From NCBI GenBank assembly GCA_031253985.1, contig JAIRVH010000214.1, positions 47,055 through 111,054 of the forward strand: a stretch of 64,000 bases of DNA, in the 5' to 3' direction. The notes beneath the pieces are model-generated. The model did not search any database and was not told the DNA's origin. It saw only the letters and a program-made list of their open reading frames with translations. How positions within the stretch are numbered: position 1 is the first letter of the stretch; each line of letters begins with the position of its first letter. A program made the position numbers and the translations under genes. Shown here piece by piece: positions 8,768 through 15,231 of the stretch. Origin of the DNA: Sphingobacterium sp. GTDB taxonomy: Bacteria; Bacteroidota; Bacteroidia; Sphingobacteriales; Sphingobacteriaceae.

Positions 8768-8790
8768 AATCCCGTTATTGCGACGGGATT
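8768..8790 (-). terminator. Intrinsic terminator
   Basis: Arms AATCCCGT and ACGGGATT form an 8-bp stem with a 7-nt loop, followed on the minus strand by a run of seven T. It ends transcription coming from the 9.4-8.8 kb genes. On the plus strand the stem is also preceded and followed by A/T-rich tracts. Confidence 0.8.
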
Positions 8791-8815
8791 AATAGATTTT
8801 TTTGCAAAGTAAAAA

Positions 8816-9145
8816 TTAACTTTCTATGAACTCGACTAGTTCCTCATTTTCAATCCCCCAGGCTTCTTTTAAAATCTTTATTAGATAATCTTTATATGCA
8901 CTTCCAGCAAAGTTTACCGCCCTATCAAATTCTTCTTTATTTACTGTTACCTCCAATGTACCTTTGTGATCATTCATACTTTCTATGAGCTTCAAGTCAT
9001 AAGGTGATAACTTTGCAGCTAAAAATGCTCGTACAGGGATAAGACGATCACTGTTGCCCCTGCTTGAATTTAATTCAATGTGTTCAAATGTTTCCATATA
9101 ATATTCTTTATTCACTAAATTATATAATATTTGCCAATTATTCAC
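8816..9145 (-). CDS. Hypothetical phage protein
   Basis: I do not recognise this protein. The longest form (109 residues) starts with GTG at 9145 and overlaps the end of the upstream HTH gene by 8 bp. An ATG 16 codons in (METFEHIELNSS) is an equally good start. It is soluble, acidic at the C-terminus (NEELVEFIES), and has mixed helices with no cysteine. A terminator follows, so it is the last gene of a small unit with the HTH gene. Confidence 0.6.
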   Translation of the reverse strand: MNNWQILYNLVNKEYYMETFEHIELNSSRGNSDRLIPVRAFLAAKLSPYDLKLIESMNDHKGTLEVTVNKEEFDRAVNFAGSAYKDYLIKILKEAWGIENEELVEFIES

Positions 9146-9419
9146 CGGGTGTTATATTTATAAATTGTACAAGTGATTCAGAGGCTATTATTGCATTAAG
9201 TCCGGATACTGAAATTAAACATTTTGAATTTGGCTGATCTTGGTAAAACTGAACAAGTCCTGACGAAATCCATTTATCTACTTTGGTTCGCCCATAAAGT
9301 TTATAAGCTTTACTCTTTGAAATATGGCTTTCTGATAATCCTGCCTGAATCAAAGCTTCAGAAGCACCTAATCTAGCTGCTTCTCTTAATAAGATAGCTA
9401 ACTCATGATCTATTTTCAT
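9138..9419 (-). CDS. Small HTH-like DNA-binding protein
   Basis: A 93-residue protein whose middle (SESHISKSKAYKLYGRTKVDKWISSGLVQFYQDQ) resembles the winged HTH/MerR-like helices of phage excisionase-type proteins, where a helix-turn-helix is followed by a short wing. The gene is not next to the integrase, so a regulatory role in the accessory region is more likely than excision. A 230-bp AT-rich gap separates it from the divergent secreted-protein gene. Confidence 0.55.
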   Translation of the reverse strand: MKIDHELAILLREAARLGASEALIQAGLSESHISKSKAYKLYGRTKVDKWISSGLVQFYQDQPNSKCLISVSGLNAIIASESLVQFINITPGE

Positions 9420-9652
9420 TTAAATTCACATTTAGGCGAACTTAAAAAAAAGATTGGAGAAAGAAAAAATCAATTATGTCATCTCGGATGAGAAACTAAA
9501 ATACGCAAATTCACCAATAAAATAAATAATATATTGAAAATTAGCAATTTGATAAATCATTACTTAACTTTTGCCACAATTCAGATAATTTTAATTTTTA
9601 ACTCGGCAAAATTTTACTTTTATTTGTATTCAATTTAAATAAATATAATATT
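9420..9652. other. AT-rich divergent intergenic region
   Basis: This segment separates the minus-strand HTH gene (9419) from the plus-strand secreted-protein gene (9653). It must hold promoters for both. On the plus strand TTTATTTG near 9620 differs from the Bacteroidota -7 box by one base, but I found no convincing -33 partner. No ORF or strong hairpin is seen. Confidence 0.4.
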
Positions 9653-10132
9653 ATGCTAAAACAATTATTTTTATCTTTTGTCGCTTTATTTATGATTACA
9701 GCGACTTACGCGCAACAAAAAGGAAAACAAGAAGTGGTTTTCGACGGTGTTACATTCTCAGCAGATAATATCACACTTGATGGATCAAAAGTGATAGGAA
9801 AAAAAATTACTTCTAAGTCTGCAGGGGAACCTACTAATCTTGCATTATTATCCGAAGGGCGTTATGTTACTTTTAAAGTTGATGAAAATGTCGCAATAGG
9901 CGCAGCAACAGTTGATTGCATTAATAATCACTCAGATGGGATTATCCATGCTGAAGCTAAAGGCGATAGAATCGAGTTAACACTTTATTGGGGTAACCGT
10001 GCAACCACAGGATGGGGAAATGTTGGAATTACAGTCATTTCTGGAAGCGAGGAGGCTAAAAGACTAATTGATAACTTTCACAAAATGTACGAGTGTGACG
10101 CTACAGGCGCATTGCAAATAATATATCATTAA
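9653..10132 (+). CDS. Secreted protein, candidate lysogenic-conversion gene
   Basis: A 159-residue protein with a clear signal peptide (MLKQLFLSFVALFMITATYAQ, cut after TYA at about residue 20). The mature part is beta-rich (VVFDGVTFSADNITLDGSK, GRYVTFKVDENVAIG, GDRIELTLYWGNRATTGW) with two cysteines. I do not recognise the family. It is the only plus-strand gene in the late half of the prophage and has its own terminator, the arrangement of a moron expressed from the lysogen. It could alter the host envelope or be exported. Confidence 0.75.
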   Translation: MLKQLFLSFVALFMITATYAQQKGKQEVVFDGVTFSADNITLDGSKVIGKKITSKSAGEPTNLALLSEGRYVTFKVDENVAIGAATVDCINNHSDGIIHAEAKGDRIELTLYWGNRATTGWGNVGITVISGSEEAKRLIDNFHKMYECDATGALQIIYH

Positions 10133-10139
10133 CAAAAAA

Positions 10140-10170
10140 ATCCCCCAAACATCACACGATGCTGGGGGAT
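10140..10170 (+). terminator. Intrinsic terminator (bidirectional)
   Basis: Arms ATCCCCCA and TGGGGGAT enclose a 15-nt loop that can extend pairing (AACAT/GATGCT region), with A-run before and T-rich sequence after. It lies between the convergent secreted-protein gene and the 10.2-11.4 kb minus-strand genes. A near copy lies at 12173-12204. Confidence 0.8.
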
Positions 10171-10188
10171 TTCCTATTTTATCTTGTG

Positions 10189-10497
10189 TTATTTATTAAT
10201 TACTAAACAACCATAAACTGAACAAGAGCCTTCTTCGAATAGTAGTTCCCAATATCTTTTTTGCCTTATATCCTCAAACGTACATTCTTTATTAGTATCA
10301 TAAATGACCCATTTTATTTTGTTTCCAACAATCTGAGTTACCTTTTCCTTATCAATTGGATATTTAAATGAATCAGGAAATTCTTCAATATAAGATTTAA
10401 CGAGACCAGCAAGTCCCATCATTTTTGCATGAAGCAATGCCTCATCGTTTAATTCTTCTTTTTTAAATCTTTTTTCAAAACTTAGTACTTTTTCCAT
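10189..10497 (-). CDS. Hypothetical phage protein
   Basis: Not recognised. I start it at ATG 10497 (MEKVLSFEKRFKKEELND); the in-frame TTG two codons upstream is less likely. The 102-residue product has an N-terminal helical half and a strand-rich C-terminal half (IKWVIYDTNKECTFEDIRQKRYWELLFEEG) with three cysteines. It is the last gene of the small-ORF operon that begins near 11.4 kb. Confidence 0.6.
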   Translation of the reverse strand: MEKVLSFEKRFKKEELNDEALLHAKMMGLAGLVKSYIEEFPDSFKYPIDKEKVTQIVGNKIKWVIYDTNKECTFEDIRQKRYWELLFEEGSCSVYGCLVINK

Positions 10498-10507
10498 AAT
10501 CAAATTA

Positions 10508-10720
10508 TTAAATATCTTCTGAACTAAATTCTGGAAGCAAATCGATTTCTTTAATCACCTCTTGCCAATACTCGGAATTATCTGAAATCATTTTTACAGA
10601 CTCCTTGGCATTATCCTTTGCAGCATTAGTAGGATTCCAATAAATATCTGTTTCAGCCCAGTAGTTGAAATAATACTTTACTAGTTCAAGCGCTTTTTCC
10701 TTTGGGGTTATCTTTTCCAT
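10508..10720 (-). CDS. Hypothetical small phage protein
   Basis: A 70-residue acidic helical protein (MEKITPKEKALELVKYYFNYW...) with a Tyr/Trp-rich N-terminal helix. The sequence resembles small proteins often seen in Bacteroidota phage accessory operons, with no known function. Flanking genes lie 3-10 bp away, which supports co-transcription. Confidence 0.6.
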   Translation of the reverse strand: MEKITPKEKALELVKYYFNYWAETDIYWNPTNAAKDNAKESVKMISDNSEYWQEVIKEIDLLPEFSSEDI

Positions 10721-10723
10721 AAT

Positions 10724-11080
10724 TTAACCATTAAATTTCAACTCATTACCTGTCATTGAGTGAAAAAGATTTTGTAACTCATGTAAATATTTTGGACTCT
10801 TCCAAAATGTAACGACTCGATGAGATCCTGAATTTGCGATAAAAAACTCGCCATCTTCGTAATCCAACGTTTCATTATTTGAAATTTGAATTGTTAATAT
10901 TTGAGGTTTGTCTAGAAACTTACTGTCACATTTTGAGAACCCAGATTTTAACAATATTTCTTCACTCAATGGTATAGGATCAGCATTTACTTCTGTGCCT
11001 AAATTTAGACTAACAATTTGCCTGTAATAACCATTATAGTTAACCCAATTACCTATTCTTAATTCTGATGGTCTAATCAT
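10724..11080 (-). CDS. Conserved Bacteroidota phage protein, function unknown
   Basis: A 118-residue protein starting MIRPSELRIGNWVNYNG with the later phrase DPIPLSEEILLKSGF. I remember this pattern (RIGNWV ... PIPLTEEILLKCGF) as common in hypothetical proteins of Bacteroidota phages and plasmids. It has a beta-rich body and a helical C-terminus (YLHELQNLFHSMTGNEL). No function is known to me. It is tightly packed in the small-ORF operon. Confidence 0.7.
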   Translation of the reverse strand: MIRPSELRIGNWVNYNGYYRQIVSLNLGTEVNADPIPLSEEILLKSGFSKCDSKFLDKPQILTIQISNNETLDYEDGEFFIANSGSHRVVTFWKSPKYLHELQNLFHSMTGNELKFNG

Positions 11081-11090
11081 AATTCAAATT

Positions 11091-11294
11091 TTAAACTTCC
11101 CAAACCTTCTCCTGGACAACACTTGCCCCGTACTTCAAAAGCATTTCTTCCATCTTATCTAAGGAAATTGAACGTCCCTCTTTAAGATAGGTTTTCCAGT
11201 TTGCTACCGTCGATCGATCAACGCCCAATTTCTTGTAAACACCTCGCTCCGATAACATTTGGACAAATGCCTCTTTAGTTCCTTTTACTTCCAT
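11091..11294 (-). CDS. Small HTH regulator of Bacteroidota phage type
   Basis: A 67-residue protein with an HTH core VYKKLGVDRSTVANWKTYLKEGRSISLDKMEEMLLKYG, the Cro-like pattern in which helix 3 is STVANWK. Such short proteins are frequent in Bacteroidota phages, often several per genome. It overlaps the preceding 46-residue gene by 10 bp. The inverted repeat at 11586-11627 on its own promoter is a possible target. Confidence 0.7.
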   Translation of the reverse strand: MEVKGTKEAFVQMLSERGVYKKLGVDRSTVANWKTYLKEGRSISLDKMEEMLLKYGASVVQEKVWEV

Positions 11295-11425
11295 AAAATA
11301 AAACTAGCAATTCCTCCCAAAACAACAAAGGAAATCGCTAACAAATCATACCACTCCAAAGTGAGCTCAAATTCAAATTCCTCCCCAGCTTTCAATCGTC
11401 TAAACATCTCAAACAATTTTTTCAT
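11285..11425 (-). CDS. Small single-pass membrane protein (46 aa)
   Basis: From ATG 11425 to TAA 11285 the minus strand encodes 46 residues: a basic/acidic start (MKKLFEMFRRLKAGEEFEFE) then a transmembrane helix (LLAISFVVLGGIASFILW). The stop overlaps the ATG of the HTH gene (ATGGAAGTAA), which argues for coupled translation and for a real gene. Function unknown; small phage membrane proteins can be holin-like or exclusion proteins, but nothing here decides it. Confidence 0.55.
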   Translation of the reverse strand: MKKLFEMFRRLKAGEEFEFELTLEWYDLLAISFVVLGGIASFILWK

Positions 11426-11454
11426 ATCTTTGTAATAACGTTATCAAACCAAGG

Positions 11455-11486
11455 TTGGGGAAACCTAGTTCCCCCAAGGCTTTTTT
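11455..11486 (+). terminator. Hairpin with T-run on the plus strand, in a leader
   Basis: Arms TTGGGG and CCCCAA surround an 11-nt loop, and on the plus strand TTTTTT follows at 11481. On the minus strand the same hairpin lies in the untranslated leader of the small-ORF operon. A second perfect hairpin, GCTTGAAA/TTTCAAGC, lies about 45 bp further upstream near 11522-11545. Confidence 0.45.
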
Positions 11487-11583
11487 AGAAGATTATCCAC
11501 TTAAGGACTCTCTTCACCGCTCTGCTTGAAATCGTCACTTTCAAGCTAAAGCCCTTGATTTTGATTAACAATTTAACCATACA

Positions 11584-11627
11584 CAAAGATACAAAATGTT
11601 TTGATTTTTCAAAGCTTTTTGTATCTT
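11584..11627 (-). promoter_or_regulatory. Promoter with overlapping operator-like inverted repeat
   Basis: The minus strand has TTTG (11613-11610), an 18-bp spacer and TATCTTTG (11591-11584), matching the Bacteroidota TTTG...TAnnTTTG consensus. An 11-bp perfect inverted repeat, AAGATACAAAA (11586-11596) and TTTTGTATCTT (11617-11627), overlaps both boxes, so a dimeric repressor bound here would block RNA polymerase. It would drive the 11.4-10.2 kb genes with a leader of about 150 nt. Confidence 0.65.
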
Positions 11628-11630
11628 TTT

Positions 11631-12143
11631 TTATCTTTTATTGATCTTTATAATAGGCTTTTGAATAGAGTCTATTCTTGACTTTATATCTCTTATCTCC
11701 AGTTCAGTTTTTATTTTTTCCATTTCAAATGTTCGCCATTGGATGAATAGACTCCCAATCGTCCCTACAGCAAGAACTGCGGTAATAATAAATTGTATCG
11801 TGTTTAATTTAAAGCTCTGATTTGTTTGTTGAAGTATTTTCAACTCTAATCCTTCTTTTAGCTCTAGTTCGTCATAGAATTTCTTTATCCCCCCATTTGT
11901 AACGTAATAATACCCTTTAGAGGTAATGAAGAAAATTCTCTCACTCAGGACCACATGGGAATCGCTTTCCAGCAAACCATGGCCTTTCAACTCCAACAAA
12001 ATACTAGATATTGGCAAATAATCAGGATTGCCATTTAATCTTCTCGAAATTGAACCTACATTATGTCGATGCGATATTCCTGTTGATTTGTCAACAAAAA
12101 GCTCCACCACTTTACAAATATTTTCGATGTACCCTACTTCCAT
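11631..12143 (-). CDS. Winged-helix-like membrane-anchored protein, unknown function
   Basis: A 170-residue protein with an unusual order. Residues ~1-95 look like a winged helix (SISRRLNGNPDYLPISSILLELKGHGLLES, then a wing ending FFITSKGYYYVTNGG). A transmembrane helix follows (~116-135, TIQFIITAVLAVGTIGSLFI), then a charged coiled coil (EMEKIKTELEIRDIKSRIDSIQKP). It is soluble-inside, membrane-anchored and phage-encoded, which would suit an exclusion or sensor protein, but this is inference. It stops right at the inverted repeat of the next promoter. Confidence 0.65.
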   Translation of the reverse strand: MEVGYIENICKVVELFVDKSTGISHRHNVGSISRRLNGNPDYLPISSILLELKGHGLLESDSHVVLSERIFFITSKGYYYVTNGGIKKFYDELELKEGLELKILQQTNQSFKLNTIQFIITAVLAVGTIGSLFIQWRTFEMEKIKTELEIRDIKSRIDSIQKPIIKINKR

Positions 12144-12172
12144 AATTTAATAAGCTAGTAAAAAAATGCGAA

Positions 12173-12204
12173 ATCCCCCAAGCACCACATGAATGTTGGG
12201 GGAT
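12173..12204 (-). terminator. Intrinsic terminator
   Basis: Arms ATCCCCCA and TGGGGGAT with a 16-nt loop, closely related to the terminator at 10140-10170. It lies just downstream of the 12224-12502 gene on the minus strand and is followed there by T/C-rich sequence. Confidence 0.75.
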
Positions 12205-12223
12205 CTAGAAAGCATTTTTAATT

Positions 12224-12502
12224 TTAAGCCTCGTGAGGCTCCCATCCAAACTCTGGTCGTTCGAACCCTTCGGAAATAAACTCAATAAGTTCTACCAACC
12301 CCTCGTTTCCCGTGTTTTGTATTAATTCAAGAACTTGGTTAACTGGTTCCGCAATATTCAATTGTTTACCACTGTTCAATGTGATAATTGAAAAATGCTC
12401 TCCACCATCGGTTTCATTCTCAATTGATTGAATTGCAGCAATCGCATAAATATTTGAGATAGCTGCTTGTCTTGAAGACTTCACTGTAAAGTATAATGCC
12501 AT
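12224..12502 (-). CDS. Hypothetical phage protein
   Basis: I choose ATG 12502 (MALYFTVKSSRQAAISNIYAIAAIQ) over a longer frame from 12607, whose extra N-terminus is a translated AT-rich leader. The 92-residue product has an N-terminal strand, a central acidic section (ENETDGGEHFSIITLNSGK) and an amphipathic acidic C-terminus. It is not recognised. It sits between the tRNA region and a terminator, so it may be the last gene of the RNA-rich transcript. Confidence 0.55.
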   Translation of the reverse strand: MALYFTVKSSRQAAISNIYAIAAIQSIENETDGGEHFSIITLNSGKQLNIAEPVNQVLELIQNTGNEGLVELIEFISEGFERPEFGWEPHEA

Positions 12503-12640
12503 AAATAATAGATTAAATAATATCATACAATTTAGAGATATATTTCCACTTATGAAAATAAAATCAAAAAAACCGTGGAGTGTTTGGGAGACAACCCCAC
12601 GGTACAACCAATTATAAACCTAAATTATGAAAAGTATTTG

Positions 12641-12773
12641 TGGAGGCAGCAGGATTCGAACCTGTACGAGAGTTCTAGTGTGGACACCATCCAAGTAGTT
12701 ATTACCTACCAACTCACAACATCTTTGCGTCTACCACGGCCGACGAACCGCCAGCCCCTTCCGCCACACCTCC
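12641..12773 (-). tRNA. tRNA-like gene with an enlarged D region (133 nt)
   Basis: The minus strand starts GGAGGTGTGGCGGAA and ends CAGGTTCGAATCCTGC then TGCCTCC plus A. The acceptor arms pair over 7 bp (two wobbles) and the T arm is canonical. GTGGCGGAA...TGGTAGACGC is the D-arm text of class II tRNA-Leu, but about 20 nt that can fold as a hairpin (GGCTGGCG...GTCGGCC) are inserted inside it. The middle can form an extended arm (GTTGT/ATAAC) and a GGA/TCC mini-arm, with no clear anticodon loop. It may be a decayed or divergent phage tRNA. Confidence 0.55.
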
Positions 12774-12819
12774 AATTTAAAAGCAAGGGCAGGATTGGTT
12801 ACCTACAAGTACCGTTCAC

Positions 12820-12930
12820 CTACTTTCTATTGATTAGCTTCACACGCGCACCTTCAGGTTTGCAGTTGTTGGTTCTCGTCAATTTCAATACGTGTACTGC
12901 CTTTTGTGACAGCTTCTCACATCGTGACAT
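12820..12930 (-). CDS. Small basic protein with two cysteines (36 aa)
   Basis: ATG 12930 to TAG 12820 gives MSRCEKLSQKAVHVLKLTRT followed by NNCKPEGARVKLINRK. The balanced composition, Cys4 and Cys22 and the pattern xxNNCxPEGxxVxLINR look like real small phage proteins rather than random frame. It lies between tRNA-like elements on the same strand. Function unknown. Confidence 0.45.
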   Translation of the reverse strand: MSRCEKLSQKAVHVLKLTRTNNCKPEGARVKLINRK

Positions 12931-13020
12931 GCGTTTGGTTTGCGCCACCTTGCTTTATGTTTTTAACCTATCTAATCCTTGCCAAAGGAAATATGCATTA
13001 CCTAACCATAGGACTGTTTA

Positions 13021-13086
13021 TACAGTAGCGAATCGAACACTCTACATATACCAGTAACAGACTACCACTTGGCATGTGATACTGTA
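13021..13086 (-). tRNA. tRNA-like sequence, degenerate (66 nt)
   Basis: Minus-strand ends TACAGTA and TACTGTA pair perfectly over 7 bp. GCCAAGTGGTAG matches a tRNA-Gln-type D loop and GTGTTCGATTCGC matches a T loop with a 4-bp stem. The anticodon arm does not pair well, so the identity is unclear and the gene may be decayed. Confidence 0.4.
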
Positions 13087-13207
13087 TAGTCACTTTTACC
13101 CTACAGTCTCTTATCCCCTTGAATGACTATTGCTAAGGGGTACTTTAGTAGGTACAGCTTTGCAAATACAGTTGTCTATCCTTAGTTAGATAGGTTATAT
13201 TTTCAAA

Positions 13208-13314
13208 GTAGACCAATCACGAACATTTGTGAGATTACACTGTGGGGGCGGATACATTAACACATCCATACTGCATTTACATCCCAAGTCGCGCCAGTGC
13301 AGTGATTAGCCTAC
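13208..13314 (-). ncRNA. Long cloverleaf-like structured RNA (107 nt)
   Basis: On the minus strand GTAGGCTAATCA and TGATTGGTCTAC pair over 12 bp (two wobbles). Inside, CTGCA/TGCAG closes a 22-nt loop and GGAT...ATCC closes a loop containing TGTTAAT, the tRNA-Asn anticodon-loop text. The layout resembles a tRNA with an enlarged D loop, like the element at 12641-12773, but the T loop is poor. The repeat TATATTTTCAAAG flanks both sides (near 13194 and 13320). Confidence 0.35.
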
Positions 13315-13345
13315 TTTATTTATATTTTCAAAGAACAATCTTTCG

Positions 13346-13419
13346 CGGTCTATACGGGATTCGAACCCGTGATCTCTCGGCTGACAACCGAGCACTCTAA
13401 CCAACTGAGCCAATAGACC
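13346..13419 (-). tRNA. tRNA-Asp (GTC), phage-encoded
   Basis: A complete cloverleaf: acceptor GGTCTAT/ATAGACC, D arm GGCTCAGTTGGTTAGAGTGC, anticodon arm CTCGG-TTGTCAG-CCGAG (anticodon GTC), T arm CACGGGTTCGAATCCCGT, discriminator G. CCA is not encoded. It lies downstream of the strong promoter at 13595-13625 and upstream of the odd tRNA-like elements. Confidence 0.95.
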
Positions 13420-13420
13420 T

Positions 13421-13572
13421 TTTGCTCGTCTTTCCGAGCTGTCATTTTAAGACCTTTGTTTCATGTGGTATCCCGACCCGTTGCAAAATCTCTTTACACA
13501 CCATACGGCCTATATTTTAGCCTTTCGGCTTCCCAACCGACTACGTGTCGTTTGCTTCTCGCTATTGGGCAT
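13421..13572 (-). other. Leader of the tRNA transcript with tiny ORFs and hairpins
   Basis: This 150-nt stretch lies between the promoter and tRNA-Asp on the minus strand. It contains two 20-codon frames (MPNSEKQTTRSRLGSRKAKI from 13572, and MVCKEILQRVGIPHETKVLK further on) and hairpins such as GCTCGGAAAGACGAGC next to the tRNA. I cannot tell whether the tiny ORFs are translated. The text GGTTGGGAAGCCGAAAGGC suggests a folded leader. Confidence 0.3.
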
Positions 13573-13594
13573 ACATCTTTTTGCTTTTGTTACA

Positions 13595-13625
13595 CAAAGT
13601 TAAACACTGTTAACCATATTTCAAA
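13595..13625 (-). promoter_or_regulatory. Promoter of the tRNA / accessory transcript
   Basis: On the minus strand TTTG (13625-13622), a 19-bp spacer and TAACTTTG (13602-13595) match the Bacteroidota consensus exactly. The dyad GTTAA-ACACTG-TTAAC overlaps the spacer. The -7 region shares TAACTTTG plus flanking TTAA text with the promoters at 21638 and 29492, which suggests common control. Confidence 0.75.
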
Positions 13626-13673
13626 ATATAAATCAAACTTTTTTCTAACTTTTTGTTTTTATGATAAGAAAAA

Positions 13674-13699
13674 GGCCGTCTAAATTACTGTAGACGGCC
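13674..13699 (-). terminator. Intrinsic terminator after the portal gene
   Basis: Arms GGCCGTCTA and TAGACGGCC form a 9-bp GC-rich stem with an 8-nt loop, followed on the minus strand by TTTTTCTT. It ends the terS-terL-portal operon just before the next promoter. Confidence 0.85.
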
Positions 13700-13749
13700 T
13701 AAACACAAAAAAATAACACATATCGTATTGGAACTCTAAAATATGTAGA

Positions 13750-15231
13750 TTATGTTAAATTCACATTATTTTGTTTAATATTTTTCTCTTTTTCTTCAAG
13801 ATCCTTTAAAACCTCCTTTAATTCTTCCTCAGCATTCCTAACCAAAGTTGACATTTCAATCATGGTCTTCCTGGAGATCATACCAGCATTGAAAGCATTT
13901 ATCAGCATGCTATTATATTCAACTTCGTTAACAGGCATAAAGCTTTTGAAAATCGGCTTAAGTTCAATTACGACGTTCACAAACTCCATTGGCGACAAAG
14001 ACATTACGATCTTCTTGATAAGATTCAAACGTCGCTGAATACACTTGCCAAAATACTCCTGCTTTTTGCTCGCTTTGATCTGGGCATCCATGAAAAGAAG
14101 CTTAAGCGCTATACCAGATAGATTACCTAGCAAAGTTTTCATTGTACCAAATGAGATGTCTGGTGTGTGCGTGTTCGCGAATATCTCTTGATCCAACATT
14201 TCAAATTCCATCTTGGTAGACTCGGGAGCGCTATCCCAAGTAAGATAGTTGATCTTACCACCATTCCTCACTTGGAACTGTTTGCCCACCTCACCTTTTG
14301 AAGGAAGGTTTTCGACTTCTCCCTCAGCGACAAGGGCAGGGTCAGCAAAATAATCGTTGGTATCAGCAAAGTCCGAGAATCGTGTCTCCTTTCTTTCGAT
14401 CAATGGTTGGACATTGGCCCACTCTGGTCGATCTTGGGAATAGTAGACGACAGGAATAGCACCGTATGGGTTCTTTTGCTGTGTCGTTTTCCATTCGTTG
14501 CCCTCCATCACGCCTTTGATAATGACATCTTTAGTGTAGTAGTCGAAATGCTCAACCTCTTTGTGATCGACCTTAACCTTATATCCGCGACCAAACGCGA
14601 CCAAATCTTGATATTCGTCGAATATGGGATAGAGTTTGTCTCCCTTGCTTTCAGCAAGTATCATCACACCGATTTTCTTTGTTGAAGCTTCCAGTATTGT
14701 ACCTTTCCAATATTCGGTATCGATGTAATCGTACCAAAGCTCAGCGCAATGCGTCTCAGACATCATTAGCTCGGCTATGTTCTTCGATTCATAGTCAAGC
14801 TTATTGTCGTCCCATACTTTGCGGCAAGAGCGCTCTAAATCCTTTCCTTTCCCCTCTGCATTGGATTCAATATTGATTCTTTCGCCGACGAGAAAAGTAG
14901 CAGCAACGAGAACGATCCTTTGTTGGACCGGAAGAGGGAGACGGTTGACTAATGCGAGCGAATAATCTGTTGAGGTTTGTACACCATTGCGTGCAGCCAT
15001 TTCAGCTTCCTCGTAATTTATAGCATTGACAAACTGTTCGCCATCTTCTGAGAGGATCTTATCGGGCCTAAAGCGCCTGTCTGTTACTTTATGTTGAAGA
15101 GGATCATATTCTTTTAGAATCTCCTCAATTTTATACTTCTTCTTATTGTATTCGACGATGCGCTCGTTCTTTTCAAAGTACTGCTTTGCCTCTTTGAAGT
15201 TGTCCTTTTTATTTAGCTCTTCTATTGTCAT
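13750..15231 (-). CDS. Phage portal protein
   Basis: I start at ATG 15231 (MTIEELNKKDNFKEAKQYFEK), where TAATG joins it to the terL stop. An upstream in-frame extension would run inside terL. The 493-residue protein has the SPP1/gp6-type portal layout: N-terminal segment, a central alpha/beta region (AELWYDYIDTEYWKG, GAIPVVYYSQDRPEW), a stem/crown region and a basic-acidic coiled coil at the end (VRNAEEELKEVLKDLEEKEK). Portals form the dodecameric DNA channel. It is the last gene before the terminator, so the usual minor head gene is not next to it. Confidence 0.9.
   Translation of the reverse strand: MTIEELNKKDNFKEAKQYFEKNERIVEYNKKKYKIEEILKEYDPLQHKVTDRRFRPDKILSEDGEQFVNAINYEEAEMAARNGVQTSTDYSLALVNRLPLPVQQRIVLVAATFLVGERINIESNAEGKGKDLERSCRKVWDDNKLDYESKNIAELMMSETHCAELWYDYIDTEYWKGTILEASTKKIGVMILAESKGDKLYPIFDEYQDLVAFGRGYKVKVDHKEVEHFDYYTKDVIIKGVMEGNEWKTTQQKNPYGAIPVVYYSQDRPEWANVQPLIERKETRFSDFADTNDYFADPALVAEGEVENLPSKGEVGKQFQVRNGGKINYLTWDSAPESTKMEFEMLDQEIFANTHTPDISFGTMKTLLGNLSGIALKLLFMDAQIKASKKQEYFGKCIQRRLNLIKKIVMSLSPMEFVNVVIELKPIFKSFMPVNEVEYNSMLINAFNAGMISRKTMIEMSTLVRNAEEELKEVLKDLEEKEKNIKQNNVNLT

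Noticed and set aside
12575..13057. 160-codon plus-strand frame
   Set aside because: It lies antisense across the tRNA-like elements and has no protein-like character.
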